Shown here: positions 34,613-44,181 of the stretch, piece after piece | Layout: each line of letters starts with the position of its first letter | Numbering within the stretch: position 1 is the first letter of the stretch | Source of the DNA: Mucilaginibacter roseus | GTDB lineage: Bacteria; Bacteroidota; Bacteroidia; Sphingobacteriales; Sphingobacteriaceae | Assembly (NCBI RefSeq): GCF_021215455.1 | Contig: NZ_JAJPWV010000003.1 | Location: 682,001-746,000, forward strand | DNA length: 64,000 nucleotides | Direction: 5' to 3' | Position numbers and translations under genes: made by a program | Notes under the pieces: generated by a model | Databases searched by the model: none | Seen by the model: the letters and a program-made list of their open reading frames with translations, nothing else | Told to the model about the DNA's origin: nothing

Positions 34613-34634
34613 TTTGCTAATTTTATTAGCAAAT
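34612..34634 (+). terminator. hairpin at the end of the signalling cassette
   Basis: ATTTGCTAAT and ATTAGCAAAT form a perfect 10-bp stem with a TTT loop, starting at the last base of the regulator stop codon and ending 7 bases before the next ATG. It is A/T-rich with a weak T-run, so it may be an attenuator or a processing site. Confidence 0.5.
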
Positions 34635-34641
34635 TTGTGCA

Positions 34642-35712
34642 ATGGCACATGAGGATAATCCGGATTTTTTTAAGGGCAGGGGCGCACAGGTAAATACCCA
34701 CAACAAATTTTTAAAAAGCAAATACGTACTTGAACATATTGAAGGGCTTGATGAGCCTTTACTCGGGAACACAGCAACACAGCTATATGAGGAAACACCC
34801 AAAAAGATTGTAAGCGAATCAAACAGTCCGGACCTGAGCCATATGCATTCCATAAATCCTTACCAGGGATGCGAACATGGCTGTATATACTGTTATGCCC
34901 GCAACAGCCATGAATATTATGGCTTTAGCGCGGGGCTCGATTTTGAGCGTAAGATCATCGTAAAACGTAACGCGCCCGAACTGCTCGAACAATACTTCAA
35001 CAAAAAAAACTATGAGCCGGTGTGTATCGTGCTATCCGGTAATACCGATTGCTACCAACCCATTGAGCGCAGGCTGGGCATAACCCGTCGCCTGCTCGAG
35101 GTTTTTTTAAAATACCGCAACCCGGTTAGCTTTATCACAAAAAACAACCTCATACTGCGTGATATGGATATTCTGGCTGAAATGGCCAAGCTTAACCTGG
35201 TGCACGTGAATGTTTCGATCACCTCGTTAAAAGAAGACCTGCGGCAAAAGCTGGAACCACGAACCGTTACCGCAACAGGTCGGTTGGCGGTAATTCAAAA
35301 ACTCTCGCAAATAAACGTGCCGGTAAGGGTAATGGCCGCGCCGATCATCCCGGGTTTAAACAGTAACGAGGTTCCCAATATTATTAAAGCGGCTGCAGAC
35401 CGAGGTGCTGTATCTGCAGGGTTTACGGTTGTACGGCTCAATGGCAGCATTGCCGAGATTTTTACCGACTGGATACAAAAAGCGTTTCCCGACCGTGCGG
35501 AGAAAGTGCTGAACATGATACGCTCATGCCACGATGGGCAACTGAACGACAGCAACTTTGGCCGCCGCATGAGCGGCGATGGCAAGATAGCCGAATCCAT
35601 CCACCAGATGTTTCGCATGGCCTGCAACCGCTTTATGGCCGGTCGGGAGATGCCGCCCTTTGATTATTCGCTTTTTACTCCAAGGAATGGTAAGCAGACG
35701 AGTTTGTTTTAG
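34642..35712 (+). CDS. PA0069-type radical SAM protein
   Basis: The 356-residue protein has the radical SAM cluster motif C-x3-C-x2-C in YQGCEHGCIYCYARN. It matches the PA0069 family, distant relatives of spore photoproduct lyase (SGNTDCYQPIERRLGITRRLLEV, FITKNNLILRDMDIL, PIIPGLNSNEVPNII). The family's reaction is not firmly established. It has no signal peptide and starts 29 bp after the response regulator gene, but its function need not be linked to it. Confidence 0.88.
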   Translation: MAHEDNPDFFKGRGAQVNTHNKFLKSKYVLEHIEGLDEPLLGNTATQLYEETPKKIVSESNSPDLSHMHSINPYQGCEHGCIYCYARNSHEYYGFSAGLDFERKIIVKRNAPELLEQYFNKKNYEPVCIVLSGNTDCYQPIERRLGITRRLLEVFLKYRNPVSFITKNNLILRDMDILAEMAKLNLVHVNVSITSLKEDLRQKLEPRTVTATGRLAVIQKLSQINVPVRVMAAPIIPGLNSNEVPNIIKAAADRGAVSAGFTVVRLNGSIAEIFTDWIQKAFPDRAEKVLNMIRSCHDGQLNDSNFGRRMSGDGKIAESIHQMFRMACNRFMAGREMPPFDYSLFTPRNGKQTSLF

Positions 35713-35991
35713 TTTTAAAAGTAATTGTGATTTACAACTTATTCTTGTACTGAACTTCTTTTATTCGCATACGAGAAGCAAATGTAACATGCTACGCCTA
35801 CCCGGTAAAAAGCTTTGCTTCAGCATAACCAGTGGTATTCCAGGCGTTACTGATTGCGGTAGTGGTGGTTAATTGCAGTTTTACGCTTGTTATTAACTTT
35901 TTCCGTAATTTGCAAGCTTAATTCTAAGATCAATCACATTTCCGCCTGAGATTAAAATTAGATATCTTTCCACTGAAAAACTTTATTACAC

Positions 35992-37530
35992 GTGTTAGTT
36001 AAAACTTTCGGTAGCGCTGTGTATGGCATTCAGGCCATTACTATAACCGTTGAGGTGAATATAGCGCCCGGTACAAAATATTTTATTGTAGGCTTGCCCG
36101 ATAACGCGGTCAAAGAAAGTTACTATCGTATCGAATCGGCATTAAAAAATTGCGGTTATAAAATGCCGCGCCAGCAGGTGGTGGTAAACATGGCTCCGGC
36201 TGATATACGTAAGGAAGGTTCGGCGTATGACTTAACAATTGCCACAGCTATTTTAGCTGCTTCCGGCCAGATAGAAACGGAATTGTTAGACAAATACCTC
36301 ATTATGGGTGAGCTTTCGCTCGATGGTGGCTTGCAACCTATAAAGGGTGCATTACCCATCGCCATACAAGCACGTAAGGAGGGTTTTAAAGGGTTTATAC
36401 TGCCTAAACAAAACGCGCGCGAAGCCGCCATTGTGAATGAGCTTGAGGTTTACGGCGTAGAAAATATACGCCAGGTAGCCAGCTTTTTTAATGGCGATGA
36501 ACAGCTTAGACGCGAGGTAGTAAATACTCGCGAGGAGTTTTACGACAGCCTTAGCAATTACGACAGCGACTTTAGCGATGTACGCGGGCAGGAGAATATC
36601 AAACGAGCGCTGGAGATAGCCGCAGCAGGTGGCCATAACGTGATCCTGATCGGTCCGCCGGGAGCGGGTAAAACCATGCTGGCCAAAAGGCTGCCATCTA
36701 TTCTCCCTCCGTTAACCTTGCATGAGTCGCTGGAGACCACCAAAATACATTCGGTAGCAGGCAAACTTTCAACCACAGATGCATTGGTAACTATAAGGCC
36801 GTTCCGCTCACCGCACCATACCGTGAGCGATGTTGCGCTGGTTGGCGGCGGCGGCAATCCGCAACCGGGCGAGATTTCGCTGGCGCACAACGGGGTATTA
36901 TTTTTAGATGAATTACCTGAGTTTAAACGCAGCGTACTTGAAGTAATGCGCCAGCCGCTTGAAGAACGCCGCATCACCATATCACGAGCTAAGTTTACGG
37001 TTGACTACCCATCAAGCTTTATGTTGGTTGCAAGCATGAACCCCTGCCCGTGCGGCTACTACAATCACCCTGAAAAGGAATGTGTTTGCCCGCCCGGTAC
37101 CGTACAGAAATACATGAGCAAAATATCGGGGCCATTGTTAGACCGGATAGACCTGCACGTTGAGGTTACACCTGTAAATTTCAGCGAGCTGGCGTCAGAT
37201 CGTGTGGCAGAACATAGCGGAGACATTAGGGAGCGGGTAATTAAAGCGCGCGAAAGGCAGATTGAGCGCTTTGGCAATAAGCCCGACCTGCATGCCAACG
37301 CGCAAATGAGCCCACAAATGGTGCGCGATATCTGTAAGATAGACGCCGCCGGGCAAAACCTGCTTAAAAAAGCCATGGAAAAGCTCGGCCTTTCTGCACG
37401 TGCTTATGACCGTATACTAAAAGTAGCCCGCACTATTGCCGATCTTGCGGGCAGCGAAGAAATACTACTTGAACATTTGGCAGAGGCTATACATTTCCGC
37501 AGTTTGGACAGGGAAGGCTGGGCCGGATAA
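35992..37530 (+). CDS. YifB/ComM-type Mg-chelatase-like AAA ATPase
   Basis: The 512-residue protein has an N-terminal Lon-protease-like domain (residues 1-170), an AAA+ domain with Walker [14 protein letters not shown] and the segment [20 protein letters not shown], and a C-terminal Mg-chelatase extension. Cysteines in [17 protein letters not shown] could bind zinc. ComM relatives are branch-migration helicases that help integrate DNA taken up in transformation. The start codon is GTG at 35992; the family opening is [13 protein letters not shown]. The 279-bp gap before it holds no gene that could be recognised. Confidence 0.9.
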   Translation: MLVKTFGSAVYGIQAITITVEVNIAPGTKYFIVGLPDNAVKESYYRIESALKNCGYKMPRQQVVVNMAPADIRKEGSAYDLTIATAILAASGQIETELLDKYLIMGELSLDGGLQPIKGALPIAIQARKEGFKGFILPKQNAREAAIVNELEVYGVENIRQVASFFNGDEQLRREVVNTREEFYDSLSNYDSDFSDVRGQENIKRALEIAAAGGHNVILIGPPGAGKTMLAKRLPSILPPLTLHESLETTKIHSVAGKLSTTDALVTIRPFRSPHHTVSDVALVGGGGNPQPGEISLAHNGVLFLDELPEFKRSVLEVMRQPLEERRITISRAKFTVDYPSSFMLVASMNPCPCGYYNHPEKECVCPPGTVQKYMSKISGPLLDRIDLHVEVTPVNFSELASDRVAEHSGDIRERVIKARERQIERFGNKPDLHANAQMSPQMVRDICKIDAAGQNLLKKAMEKLGLSARAYDRILKVARTIADLAGSEEILLEHLAEAIHFRSLDREGWAG

Positions 37531-37534
37531 AAGG

Positions 37535-38773
37535 TTACTTAAACTTTAACGTCAACACCGTAATATCGTCAATTGGCTTGGCTTTTACGTTATTATCAAT
37601 GTGGTTAAGTATTGCCTGATTAAACTTTTCGGCAGTGAGTTTGCCGTTCTTTTTTACACAGGTCATCAGGCGCTCTTCATTCCATATTTTGGTTGTATCG
37701 GTCTCCCGGTCAAGCAGGCCATCGGTATAATTAAATATGAGCGCTCCGGGTTCAATTTGCAATTCGCCCGGGTTTATAAACGGCAGCTCATCAAATGCGC
37801 CAATAATGGTTGTCCCCATTTTAAGCTGCACGGCATTACCGTTTGCGTAAAGTATAGCCGGGTTGTGCCCCGCGTTTACATAGGTAAGCTTTCGGGTGCT
37901 ATGGTTATAAATAGCGATGAACAAGGTGATGAATTTTTCGCCTTTTGTATTACGTAACACTATTTTATTCAACCGCTCAACAATAGTAGGCAGGTCATCC
38001 TCTACCGATACCCAAGCGCGCAGGCTGGCCTGAAAGTTGGCCATCAACAGCGCCGCAGAAATTCCTTTACCCGACACATCGGCAATACACCACAAATATT
38101 CATGATCGTTTACCTGGATAAAGTCAAAGTAATCTCCCCCAACGTTTTGATGCGGCAGATAGCGGGCGCTCAAATCTATATGATCATCGGCATATCCTTT
38201 AACCGGTATCAGCATGCTCTGCATCTCAGCCGCCAGTTCCATTTCGCGCTGCAAACGTTCAGACTCGAGCCTTTGTTTAAAAAGCTTCTTGTTCTCAAGC
38301 GCCACTAACACCACGTTAATAATGGTTTGCATAAAGTTGATGTCGTTACTCACCATATCATCGGGCGAGTTAAAATCACCAATAAGGGCGTAAGCTATGG
38401 CTTTATTTTTTTGGTAGATCGGGATAAAAAAGTCGTAGGCCTCCAATATCGGATGGCTTACCCCTTGTAAGGCCGCCGGTTCTTTTATCTTCTTTAAATG
38501 TTTGCAGGCTTTGTAAAGTTCGCCGGTTGGCTCAAATTGCCCGCCATATTTTGAGATGCAGATGTAGTTATTACCCTCAGCTATTAAAAAACGCAGCTTA
38601 CCTATCTGCAGATAGTTACGACAAATAACCTCGAGCATCTGTATGAGCACAGGGGTAGCAATATTTTTATTGATAGCCCGGGTAAGCTCTAATAACGAGT
38701 TTAACTCCGACTGCCTTTTAAGCAGTAATCGTATAAGCTCATCTTCCCCTGAATTCATCTCGCTTGGCGGCAT
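37535..38773 (-). CDS. GAF-like plus SpoIIE-type PP2C phosphatase
   Basis: The 412-residue cytoplasmic protein has a GAF-like N-terminal half (about residues 25-175) and a short coiled segment. A PP2C-type SpoIIE domain follows (MELAAEMQSMLIPVK, QNVGGDYFDF, ADVSGKGISAALLMANFQASL, YVNAGHNPAIL, FNYTDGLLDRE). Such RsbU-like phosphatases normally act on anti-sigma factor antagonists; no partner (RsbV/RsbW) is visible here. It ends 4 bp from the convergent YifB gene and follows the permease gene on its own strand. Confidence 0.9.
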   Translation of the reverse strand: MPPSEMNSGEDELIRLLLKRQSELNSLLELTRAINKNIATPVLIQMLEVICRNYLQIGKLRFLIAEGNNYICISKYGGQFEPTGELYKACKHLKKIKEPAALQGVSHPILEAYDFFIPIYQKNKAIAYALIGDFNSPDDMVSNDINFMQTIINVVLVALENKKLFKQRLESERLQREMELAAEMQSMLIPVKGYADDHIDLSARYLPHQNVGGDYFDFIQVNDHEYLWCIADVSGKGISAALLMANFQASLRAWVSVEDDLPTIVERLNKIVLRNTKGEKFITLFIAIYNHSTRKLTYVNAGHNPAILYANGNAVQLKMGTTIIGAFDELPFINPGELQIEPGALIFNYTDGLLDRETDTTKIWNEERLMTCVKKNGKLTAEKFNQAILNHIDNNVKAKPIDDITVLTLKFK

Positions 38774-38816
38774 ACTTATTACTAAGGGTGTAAAGCTAAA
38801 ATATAAAATATATCAT

Positions 38817-40028
38817 TTATACCCGAATATTCTGCGATTTTATGTCGAAGGCATCGCGCAAGCCGGTAGTAAGTACGTTAAAAGCGAAAACCGTAAGCAT
38901 AATAGCCAGGCCCGGAATTATGGCCAGATAAGCTGCATCCATGACGATGTAGCCATAGTGTTCCTTGATCATGCCGCCCCAGGTAGGCATGGGCGGCTGC
39001 GCGCCAAAACCCAGAAAACTCAGGCCCGACTCGAGCAGAATGGCCGAAGCAAAGTTAGATGCCGCGATAACCAGCACCGGCCCAGATATGTTGGGTAAGA
39101 TATGCTTAAATATAATACGGCGATTGGTATAACCCAAAGCGCGCGCCGCCTCAACATACTCCATTTTTTTAACGGCCATTACCTGCCCGCGTACCAGCCG
39201 CGCAACCTCAACCCACATGGATAAACCAACCGCTACAAATATTTGCCATAGGCCTTTCCCTAACGCGAAAGATATGGCGATAACCAGCAGCAACGCCGGT
39301 AATGACCAAAGTATATTCATCAGCCAGCTTAGTGCGGCATCAACCCAACCACCAAAATAACCGGCCGCGGCACCAATTAATACACCGATAAAGAGGCTGA
39401 TCATCACCGCTAAAAAACCCACGGCTAATGATACCCGCGCACCCAAGATGATCCTGCTCAATACATCGCGCCCGTAAATATCACTGCCTAAATAATAAGT
39501 GTGGCGGCTGATCTGCTTGTTAACAATTTCATCCCGAATCCGCTTATAAATAGCCTCGCCCGATGTAACCGCCATTTGTACACCACCGGGTTTTATGTAG
39601 CTTATCGAATCATTTTTATAAGATGTCTTTTTGCCGGTGAACACCTCAAAAATGTTATAGGCATGTTTTTCAGGAGCATCTTCATCGCCTATGTATTCAT
39701 CAATATAGATAGAATCCGCTTTGAAACGATAAGATTTTATAGGCACTTCGCGATAAGCGTTGGGCTGGCCAAAAAGCATTTTGTTGATGAGGCTTACGGT
39801 ATCTACTTTATCAGGCTTACGGATACGCAACACCGTATAACTGGCCCCGGGATGCTTTACACTTAACTGTACCGACATGTTATTAGCCAGTGGTGTATCA
39901 TCAGGCATGATTAAATATCCCAGAGTTGCCAGAATAATACTGAAGATAATAAATACTAAACCACACGCGGCCAGTTTGTTTTGCCTCAGCATAGCCCGCA
40001 CACGCGATATGGTTGTACTTTCTGCCAA
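38817..40028 (-). CDS. OppC/DppC-like ABC permease with large external loop
   Basis: The 403-residue permease has an N-terminal TM1 (LAACGLVFIIFSIILATLGYL), then a periplasmic region of about 120 residues (LANNMSVQLSVKHPG to EIVNKQISRH) before GSDIYGRDVLSRIILGARVSL. The remaining helices and the coupling motif EAARALGYTNRRIIFKHILPN follow the DppC pattern. No OppB, ATPase or binding protein gene is adjacent, so its partners are elsewhere or it works in another complex. It lies between an AhpD-like gene and the SpoIIE gene on one strand. Confidence 0.88.
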   Translation of the reverse strand: MAESTTISRVRAMLRQNKLAACGLVFIIFSIILATLGYLIMPDDTPLANNMSVQLSVKHPGASYTVLRIRKPDKVDTVSLINKMLFGQPNAYREVPIKSYRFKADSIYIDEYIGDEDAPEKHAYNIFEVFTGKKTSYKNDSISYIKPGGVQMAVTSGEAIYKRIRDEIVNKQISRHTYYLGSDIYGRDVLSRIILGARVSLAVGFLAVMISLFIGVLIGAAAGYFGGWVDAALSWLMNILWSLPALLLVIAISFALGKGLWQIFVAVGLSMWVEVARLVRGQVMAVKKMEYVEAARALGYTNRRIIFKHILPNISGPVLVIAASNFASAILLESGLSFLGFGAQPPMPTWGGMIKEHYGYIVMDAAYLAIIPGLAIMLTVFAFNVLTTGLRDAFDIKSQNIRV

Positions 40029-40038
40029 TATAAAAAGC

Positions 40039-40392
40039 TTAAACGGTATGCTGTTCGTTCAACTCGTCCCAATACTCCACCGCACGGCGGTAATGTGGTA
40101 TTACAATTGAGCCGCCCACCAGGTTAGCTATCATGAAAACCTCGTTCATTTCATCGTGCTTTACACCTGCTTCGTAACATTTTCCGAGGTGATATTTTAT
40201 ACAATCATCGCAACGCAAAACCATGGAAGCTACCAAGCCCAGCATTTCCTTGGTTTTAACATCCAGCGCGCCATCAGCATAGGTGGTGGTATCGAGCGCG
40301 AAAAAGCGTTTTATATTAGTATTGGCCGTATCCATAATACGGTCGTTCATTTTTGTTCTGTAGTCGTTAAAATCGTCAATTAGCTTGCCCAT
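40039..40392 (-). CDS. AhpD-like carboxymuconolactone decarboxylase family protein
   Basis: The 117-residue helical protein has the CMD/AhpD catalytic segment with CxxC and His (VLRCDDCIKYHLGKCYEAG, Cys about 61 and 64). The second cysteine pair and histidine suggest thiol-disulfide or peroxide chemistry as in AhpD, but AhpC is not adjacent. It starts 14 bp after cutC and 10 bp before the permease gene, so the three are probably cotranscribed. Confidence 0.88.
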   Translation of the reverse strand: MGKLIDDFNDYRTKMNDRIMDTANTNIKRFFALDTTTYADGALDVKTKEMLGLVASMVLRCDDCIKYHLGKCYEAGVKHDEMNEVFMIANLVGGSIVIPHYRRAVEYWDELNEQHTV

Positions 40393-40406
40393 CTGTATAT
40401 ATAATA

Positions 40407-41135
40407 TTAATTGTTGTTTAATATGGCCACCATACTGGCAACCTCATTTTCATCGGCAATATAAACGTTGCCATAATCGCTTATTTGGGTGTTAATATAA
40501 GTAAGCGGGTTTGGCGCTACTACGCGTGCCGACGAATGGTATTGCGTTGCATTACTCTGCTCTATAAGCTTTTGCAGGTTAGTGGACTTCACACCCGCGC
40601 CCGGCATTATAATAATGCGCCCGGCAGCCTGATCTACCAGTTTACCCAGCAGTTCACCGGCATCCGGCGCCGCGCTGGCCTGCCCCGATGTGAGTATGCG
40701 TTCGCATCCGCAGGCAATAATATCTTCAAGTGCTTTAAAAGGATCGGGGGTACCATCAAAAGCACGGTTACAGGTAACACCCATAGGGCCTGCCCATTCC
40801 ACAATACGTTTAAGCCACTCGGTATCAATTTCGGCATCAATGGCTTGTGTGCCTACCGATATACCGTTACAGCCCAACTCTCGGCAAAGCTCGATATCCT
40901 TTTTGATGATCGCATATTCCTCGTCGCTGTAATAATAATTGCCTGAGCGTGGCCGGATGATGGGGTAAATGTCGATACCTATACTTTCGCGTGCCTGACG
41001 GATAGCGCCATAGCTTGGCGTAGTGCCGCCTTCAATCGGATTATCACAAAGTTCGACCCGAACTGCCCCGGCACGTTCAGCTATAATGCACGATTGTACG
41101 TTGAACGCGCATACCTCTAATACTCGTTTAGTCAT
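40407..41135 (-). CDS. cutC: copper homeostasis protein CutC
   Basis: The 242-residue cytoplasmic TIM barrel matches CutC: LEVCAFNVQSCIIAERAGAVRVELCDN, IIRPRSGNYYYSDEEY, VTCNRAFDGTPDP, GAGVKSTNLQKL, QYHSSARV. CutC is linked to copper tolerance in some bacteria, and its enzymatic role is debated. It is the first gene of a reverse-strand run. A box TATCTTTA on the reverse strand (41153-41160) may be its -7 element. Confidence 0.92.
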   Translation of the reverse strand: MTKRVLEVCAFNVQSCIIAERAGAVRVELCDNPIEGGTTPSYGAIRQARESIGIDIYPIIRPRSGNYYYSDEEYAIIKKDIELCRELGCNGISVGTQAIDAEIDTEWLKRIVEWAGPMGVTCNRAFDGTPDPFKALEDIIACGCERILTSGQASAAPDAGELLGKLVDQAAGRIIIMPGAGVKSTNLQKLIEQSNATQYHSSARVVAPNPLTYINTQISDYGNVYIADENEVASMVAILNNN

Positions 41136-41219
41136 AATGTTTTTCGATTGACTAAAGATAGCGGTTTTGAGATTGGCGGGTTGTTAAAAATTAATGTCTG
41201 AATTTTTCGCTAAAGTTAT

Positions 41220-41251
41220 TTTGCATGAACGGTTTATTGTTTTTATCTTTC
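41220..41251 (+). promoter_or_regulatory. putative promoter of the toxin-like lipoprotein gene
   Basis: TTTG at 41220-41223, a 20-base spacer and TATCTTTC at 41244-41251 fit TTTG-N19/20-TAnnTTTG with one mismatch. The ATG is 24 bases downstream. Confidence 0.45.
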
Positions 41252-41275
41252 GCATAAATTAACCTATAGCCTTTC

Positions 41276-43638
41276 ATGAAAACAACTAAACCTTTTTTAA
41301 GCGGCAGCATCGCCTTGCTGTTGCTTTTAACCAGCATTTTTATTTACAGTTGCCGTAAGATATTCTACCAAATGGAACTACCGCGCCTGCCGATGTCGAT
41401 CTTAACAAAGTAAAAGCATGGTACCAGGGCAAGTACCCGATATCGGGCAAGCAAACCAATGACGCAGGCGCAAATGGCCAGAGTGACATCAGTCAGATCA
41501 TTCAGCCGGATTGGGATGCCGCTGACGTTTACCGGCGCGGCGACGATGATGTGATAGAACTATCCGCCGAGTCGGGCGATTATCTGATCGGACTGAACAA
41601 CTCGGACGGTAAAAGCTATAACCCCAAATACAGCCATAGCTCTTTTGTGTTGCTGAAAAAAGGAGAAGAAGTAACCGCCTACGTAATGACGGTAGTTGCC
41701 GATTCGAGCTATATAAACGGCGATATCAGCAAACTTAAAAAGAACACGTATAACCAGCGTGATAAAGACTTTAGCGGAATAGTAATATACTCAACCCCTA
41801 AGGGTGAGTTTGTAAGCGGGTGGATTTATGAGTATGGCAATCTGTTGCGGAAAATGAACCGGCAGAAAAAGGTTGACCAGAATAGCACCAGCAGTAGAAA
41901 GAAGGTACAAAGTGTAAAAAACAACCTCGTTGAATCATGCACCGCATATGATGTATACCAGGTTTGGTGCGAATGGGGTGGTACGCCCGAAAATCCGTAC
42001 GAGATATTTAAAGGTTGTACAACGGACTATGTGCGTAGCTACACCGAGTGTATATTAATAGACCAGGGCGATGTTACGATAACCAATCCCGGAGCAGGAT
42101 CAGGCGGCTCAGGAAGCGGTAGCGGCGGAAGTGTAGGCACGAGTCCGGATCCGTCGCCATGCGTACCAGTAAACGTTTCGACCACAAAGGGAGGCAAAAA
42201 AGTCAACCTGGTAAGGCCACCAGATGATGGTTTCCCAAATCCTACGGATCCGGCACCTTGTCCTACCGCACCAACAAAACCAACTAAGAATTATGGGATG
42301 GATAAGGATTGCTTAAACTGTAGAATTACATTTGCAAACTTTGAAGAGTTAATAAAAGATCTTCAAAAAGGCGGCTATCAAGTATTCGAGCCGTTTGAAA
42401 CTGTTTTAACTGACGAAGGAATTGATTATATAGGTAAAGTTGTTGAGATTAAAGATAGTAACGGCAAGCTAGTAGCTAGTTATTTTACACCTAGTTTCGA
42501 TTACGCACGGCTAAAAACTGGCATCTATTATTCGGCTGGAGACAAGGGACCTAAAGGCAATAACAGCTCATCCAATGGAAATAACATTAGCACAGGTAGT
42601 AACGGCTTATTAATATTACCATCTATACCTGCTCCTAATTTGAGCAATGGAATGATTACTTATATCAACTTAGGTAATCCTAACGGAAATTCAAGTTTAA
42701 GACCACCGTTAAATCCATCTTTTGGCTATCCAATAAACGTAAATATTCCTGATGTAGGAACATTTACAATTAATAACATCTTGTTCGATTTAGATGCATT
42801 ACCAATTTCAACTGCATCTAAAACCGTGGTCAATTCAAATATGACCGCTTACACTTTTGATAATAACCTGCCTGCAGAAAGCTACCCTGTTGATCATCCG
42901 GTATCGCAAGCGATCATAAACTACAATATTTATATATACAATGCTTTCAAAGCGAGTAACAATACCTCTGTACGAAATTTCCATCAGACAAGTAAAGGAT
43001 TAAATGGCACTGATGGTTATGGTAAGGCAATGGGTGCAATCGGGGAAGGATTAATAGCACAAAGGTTACTAAGTATACCATCGTTGACATTAGCAGAAGC
43101 TCATGCCGGAGCTAAAGTTGAAGATAATAGAAGTCCTGGAAAAATAATTTTTATCGATTTATTGACAGTCCAGAACCTCCCCGAAGCTGAAGACGGTTAT
43201 TCTTATATAAATTTGATTTATACTGACTTAAACGGCAATGCTACCAGTAAAAGATTGAGGCTACAAAGAAATTCATCCTCAAGAGTCAATGGAACTACAT
43301 TAATAAATAAAGGAGTTGTAGCTTATGAAGTCAAAACATATAATCCATCTAATACATCTGAAGTATTGTTTAAAAGTTTTGTAGAAGGAATACAACAAAC
43401 TATTCATCGGGCATTTCTAAGAAATGTGACAGCGGGCGTATTGGTATTTGATAAAGACAGCTTTCAAAAACTTTATAACTCACCGTATAAGTCACGAGTA
43501 GACGCTATTTTATATAAAACACAAGGGATGAAAAATATAAACAATGAACAAGCTGTATTTATTAGATTAGAAAAAAACCTCTGGTCAGAGTCTAACAAAG
43601 CCTATCATGCCCTAATAGATAAAGTTAAAATATTATGA
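41276..43638 (+). pseudogene. frameshifted lipoprotein with toxin-like PD-(D/E)XK C-terminus
   Basis: An ATG at 41276 encodes a lipoprotein signal (LLLLLTSIFIYSC) reaching CRK, then the frame shifts by one and soon stops. The other frame continues from 41359 as DILPNGTTAPADVDLNK and stays open to 43638. Inserting one A near 41357 restores SCRKDILPNG, so this looks like a one-base deletion or a sequencing error. The N-terminal half ends in a Gly/Ser and Pro linker (about 42080-42290). The C-terminal half resembles a PD-(D/E)XK nuclease: Glu at 43045, Asp at 43156, and Glu and Lys at 43327 and 43333 (YEVKT). Two LRR-type genes follow. If the shift is real, expression from the GTG at 41551 would give a cytoplasmic product without the lipobox. 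Confidence 0.7.
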
Positions 43639-44177
43639 AAAAGTATCTGATTCTTTTGTCAATTGTATTATCCATAAACTTTAGCAAGATCAAAGCGATG
43701 AACTTTCAAGACACCGTATCCTATTATACATATGATCAATTCAAAGAATTGGCTCTAAATGATTCTACACTTAAATTTATACCTGCAAACGTTAAAACTT
43801 TACATATACAAAATGAAAACTTTGTTTTCCATCCGCCGTGGTCTGTTGAACAAGATTTACCGGATGGTGGGCTTTACTTTGAATTCTTAAAAAATATTTC
43901 TGATTTAGAGCGATTGGAAGAGATCAGGCTAATCAAGCTGTTTGTAAAGGATTTGCCTCAAAGCTTTAAAAAGCTAACAAAACTTAAACGTTTAGGAATT
44001 TGCCTAAGCAAAACCGCTGATATTGAACAGATTCTTGAAACTTTAGAAAAGATGCCCTCTTTGAAATATCTTGATATTTATGGTTCACGGCTCTTAATTG
44101 AGCAGCAAAAATACATTATAAAAAGGCTTTCAAAGAGTGGAATTACGGTAGACGATTCTTTAATAATAGGGGGATAA
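43635..44177 (+). CDS. LRR-type immunity-like protein 1, with signal peptide
   Basis: The 180-residue product has an N-terminal signal peptide (MKKYLILLSIVLSINFSKIKA), which its neighbour lacks. The body has leucine-rich-repeat character (LEEIRLIKLFVKDLPQSF, LTKLKRLGICLSK, MPSLKYLDIYGSRL). Its ATG overlaps the toxin-like gene stop codon (ATGA, 43635-43638), a usual sign of coupled effector and immunity genes. A start at Met22 (43698) would give a cytoplasmic form resembling gene 2. It is A/T-rich like the toxin tip. Confidence 0.75.
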   Translation: MKKYLILLSIVLSINFSKIKAMNFQDTVSYYTYDQFKELALNDSTLKFIPANVKTLHIQNENFVFHPPWSVEQDLPDGGLYFEFLKNISDLERLEEIRLIKLFVKDLPQSFKKLTKLKRLGICLSKTADIEQILETLEKMPSLKYLDIYGSRLLIEQQKYIIKRLSKSGITVDDSLIIGG

Positions 44178-44181
44178 CTAA

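Noticed and set aside
35713..35991. 279-bp gap before the YifB-type gene examined for a tRNA or riboswitch
   Set aside because: No cloverleaf, CCA end or long paired structure could be built; only a near-miss -7 box (TAATTTG) was seen.
36558..36980. 140-codon open frame antisense to the YifB-type gene
   Set aside because: It mirrors the AAA+ region of a clear gene, with Ser-rich low-information translation typical of the reverse frame.
41801..41825. CTCAACCCCTAAGGGTGAG considered as another palindromic element in the toxin-like gene
   Set aside because: It lacks the C-run, spacer and mini-hairpin layout of the family and is probably a chance inverted repeat.
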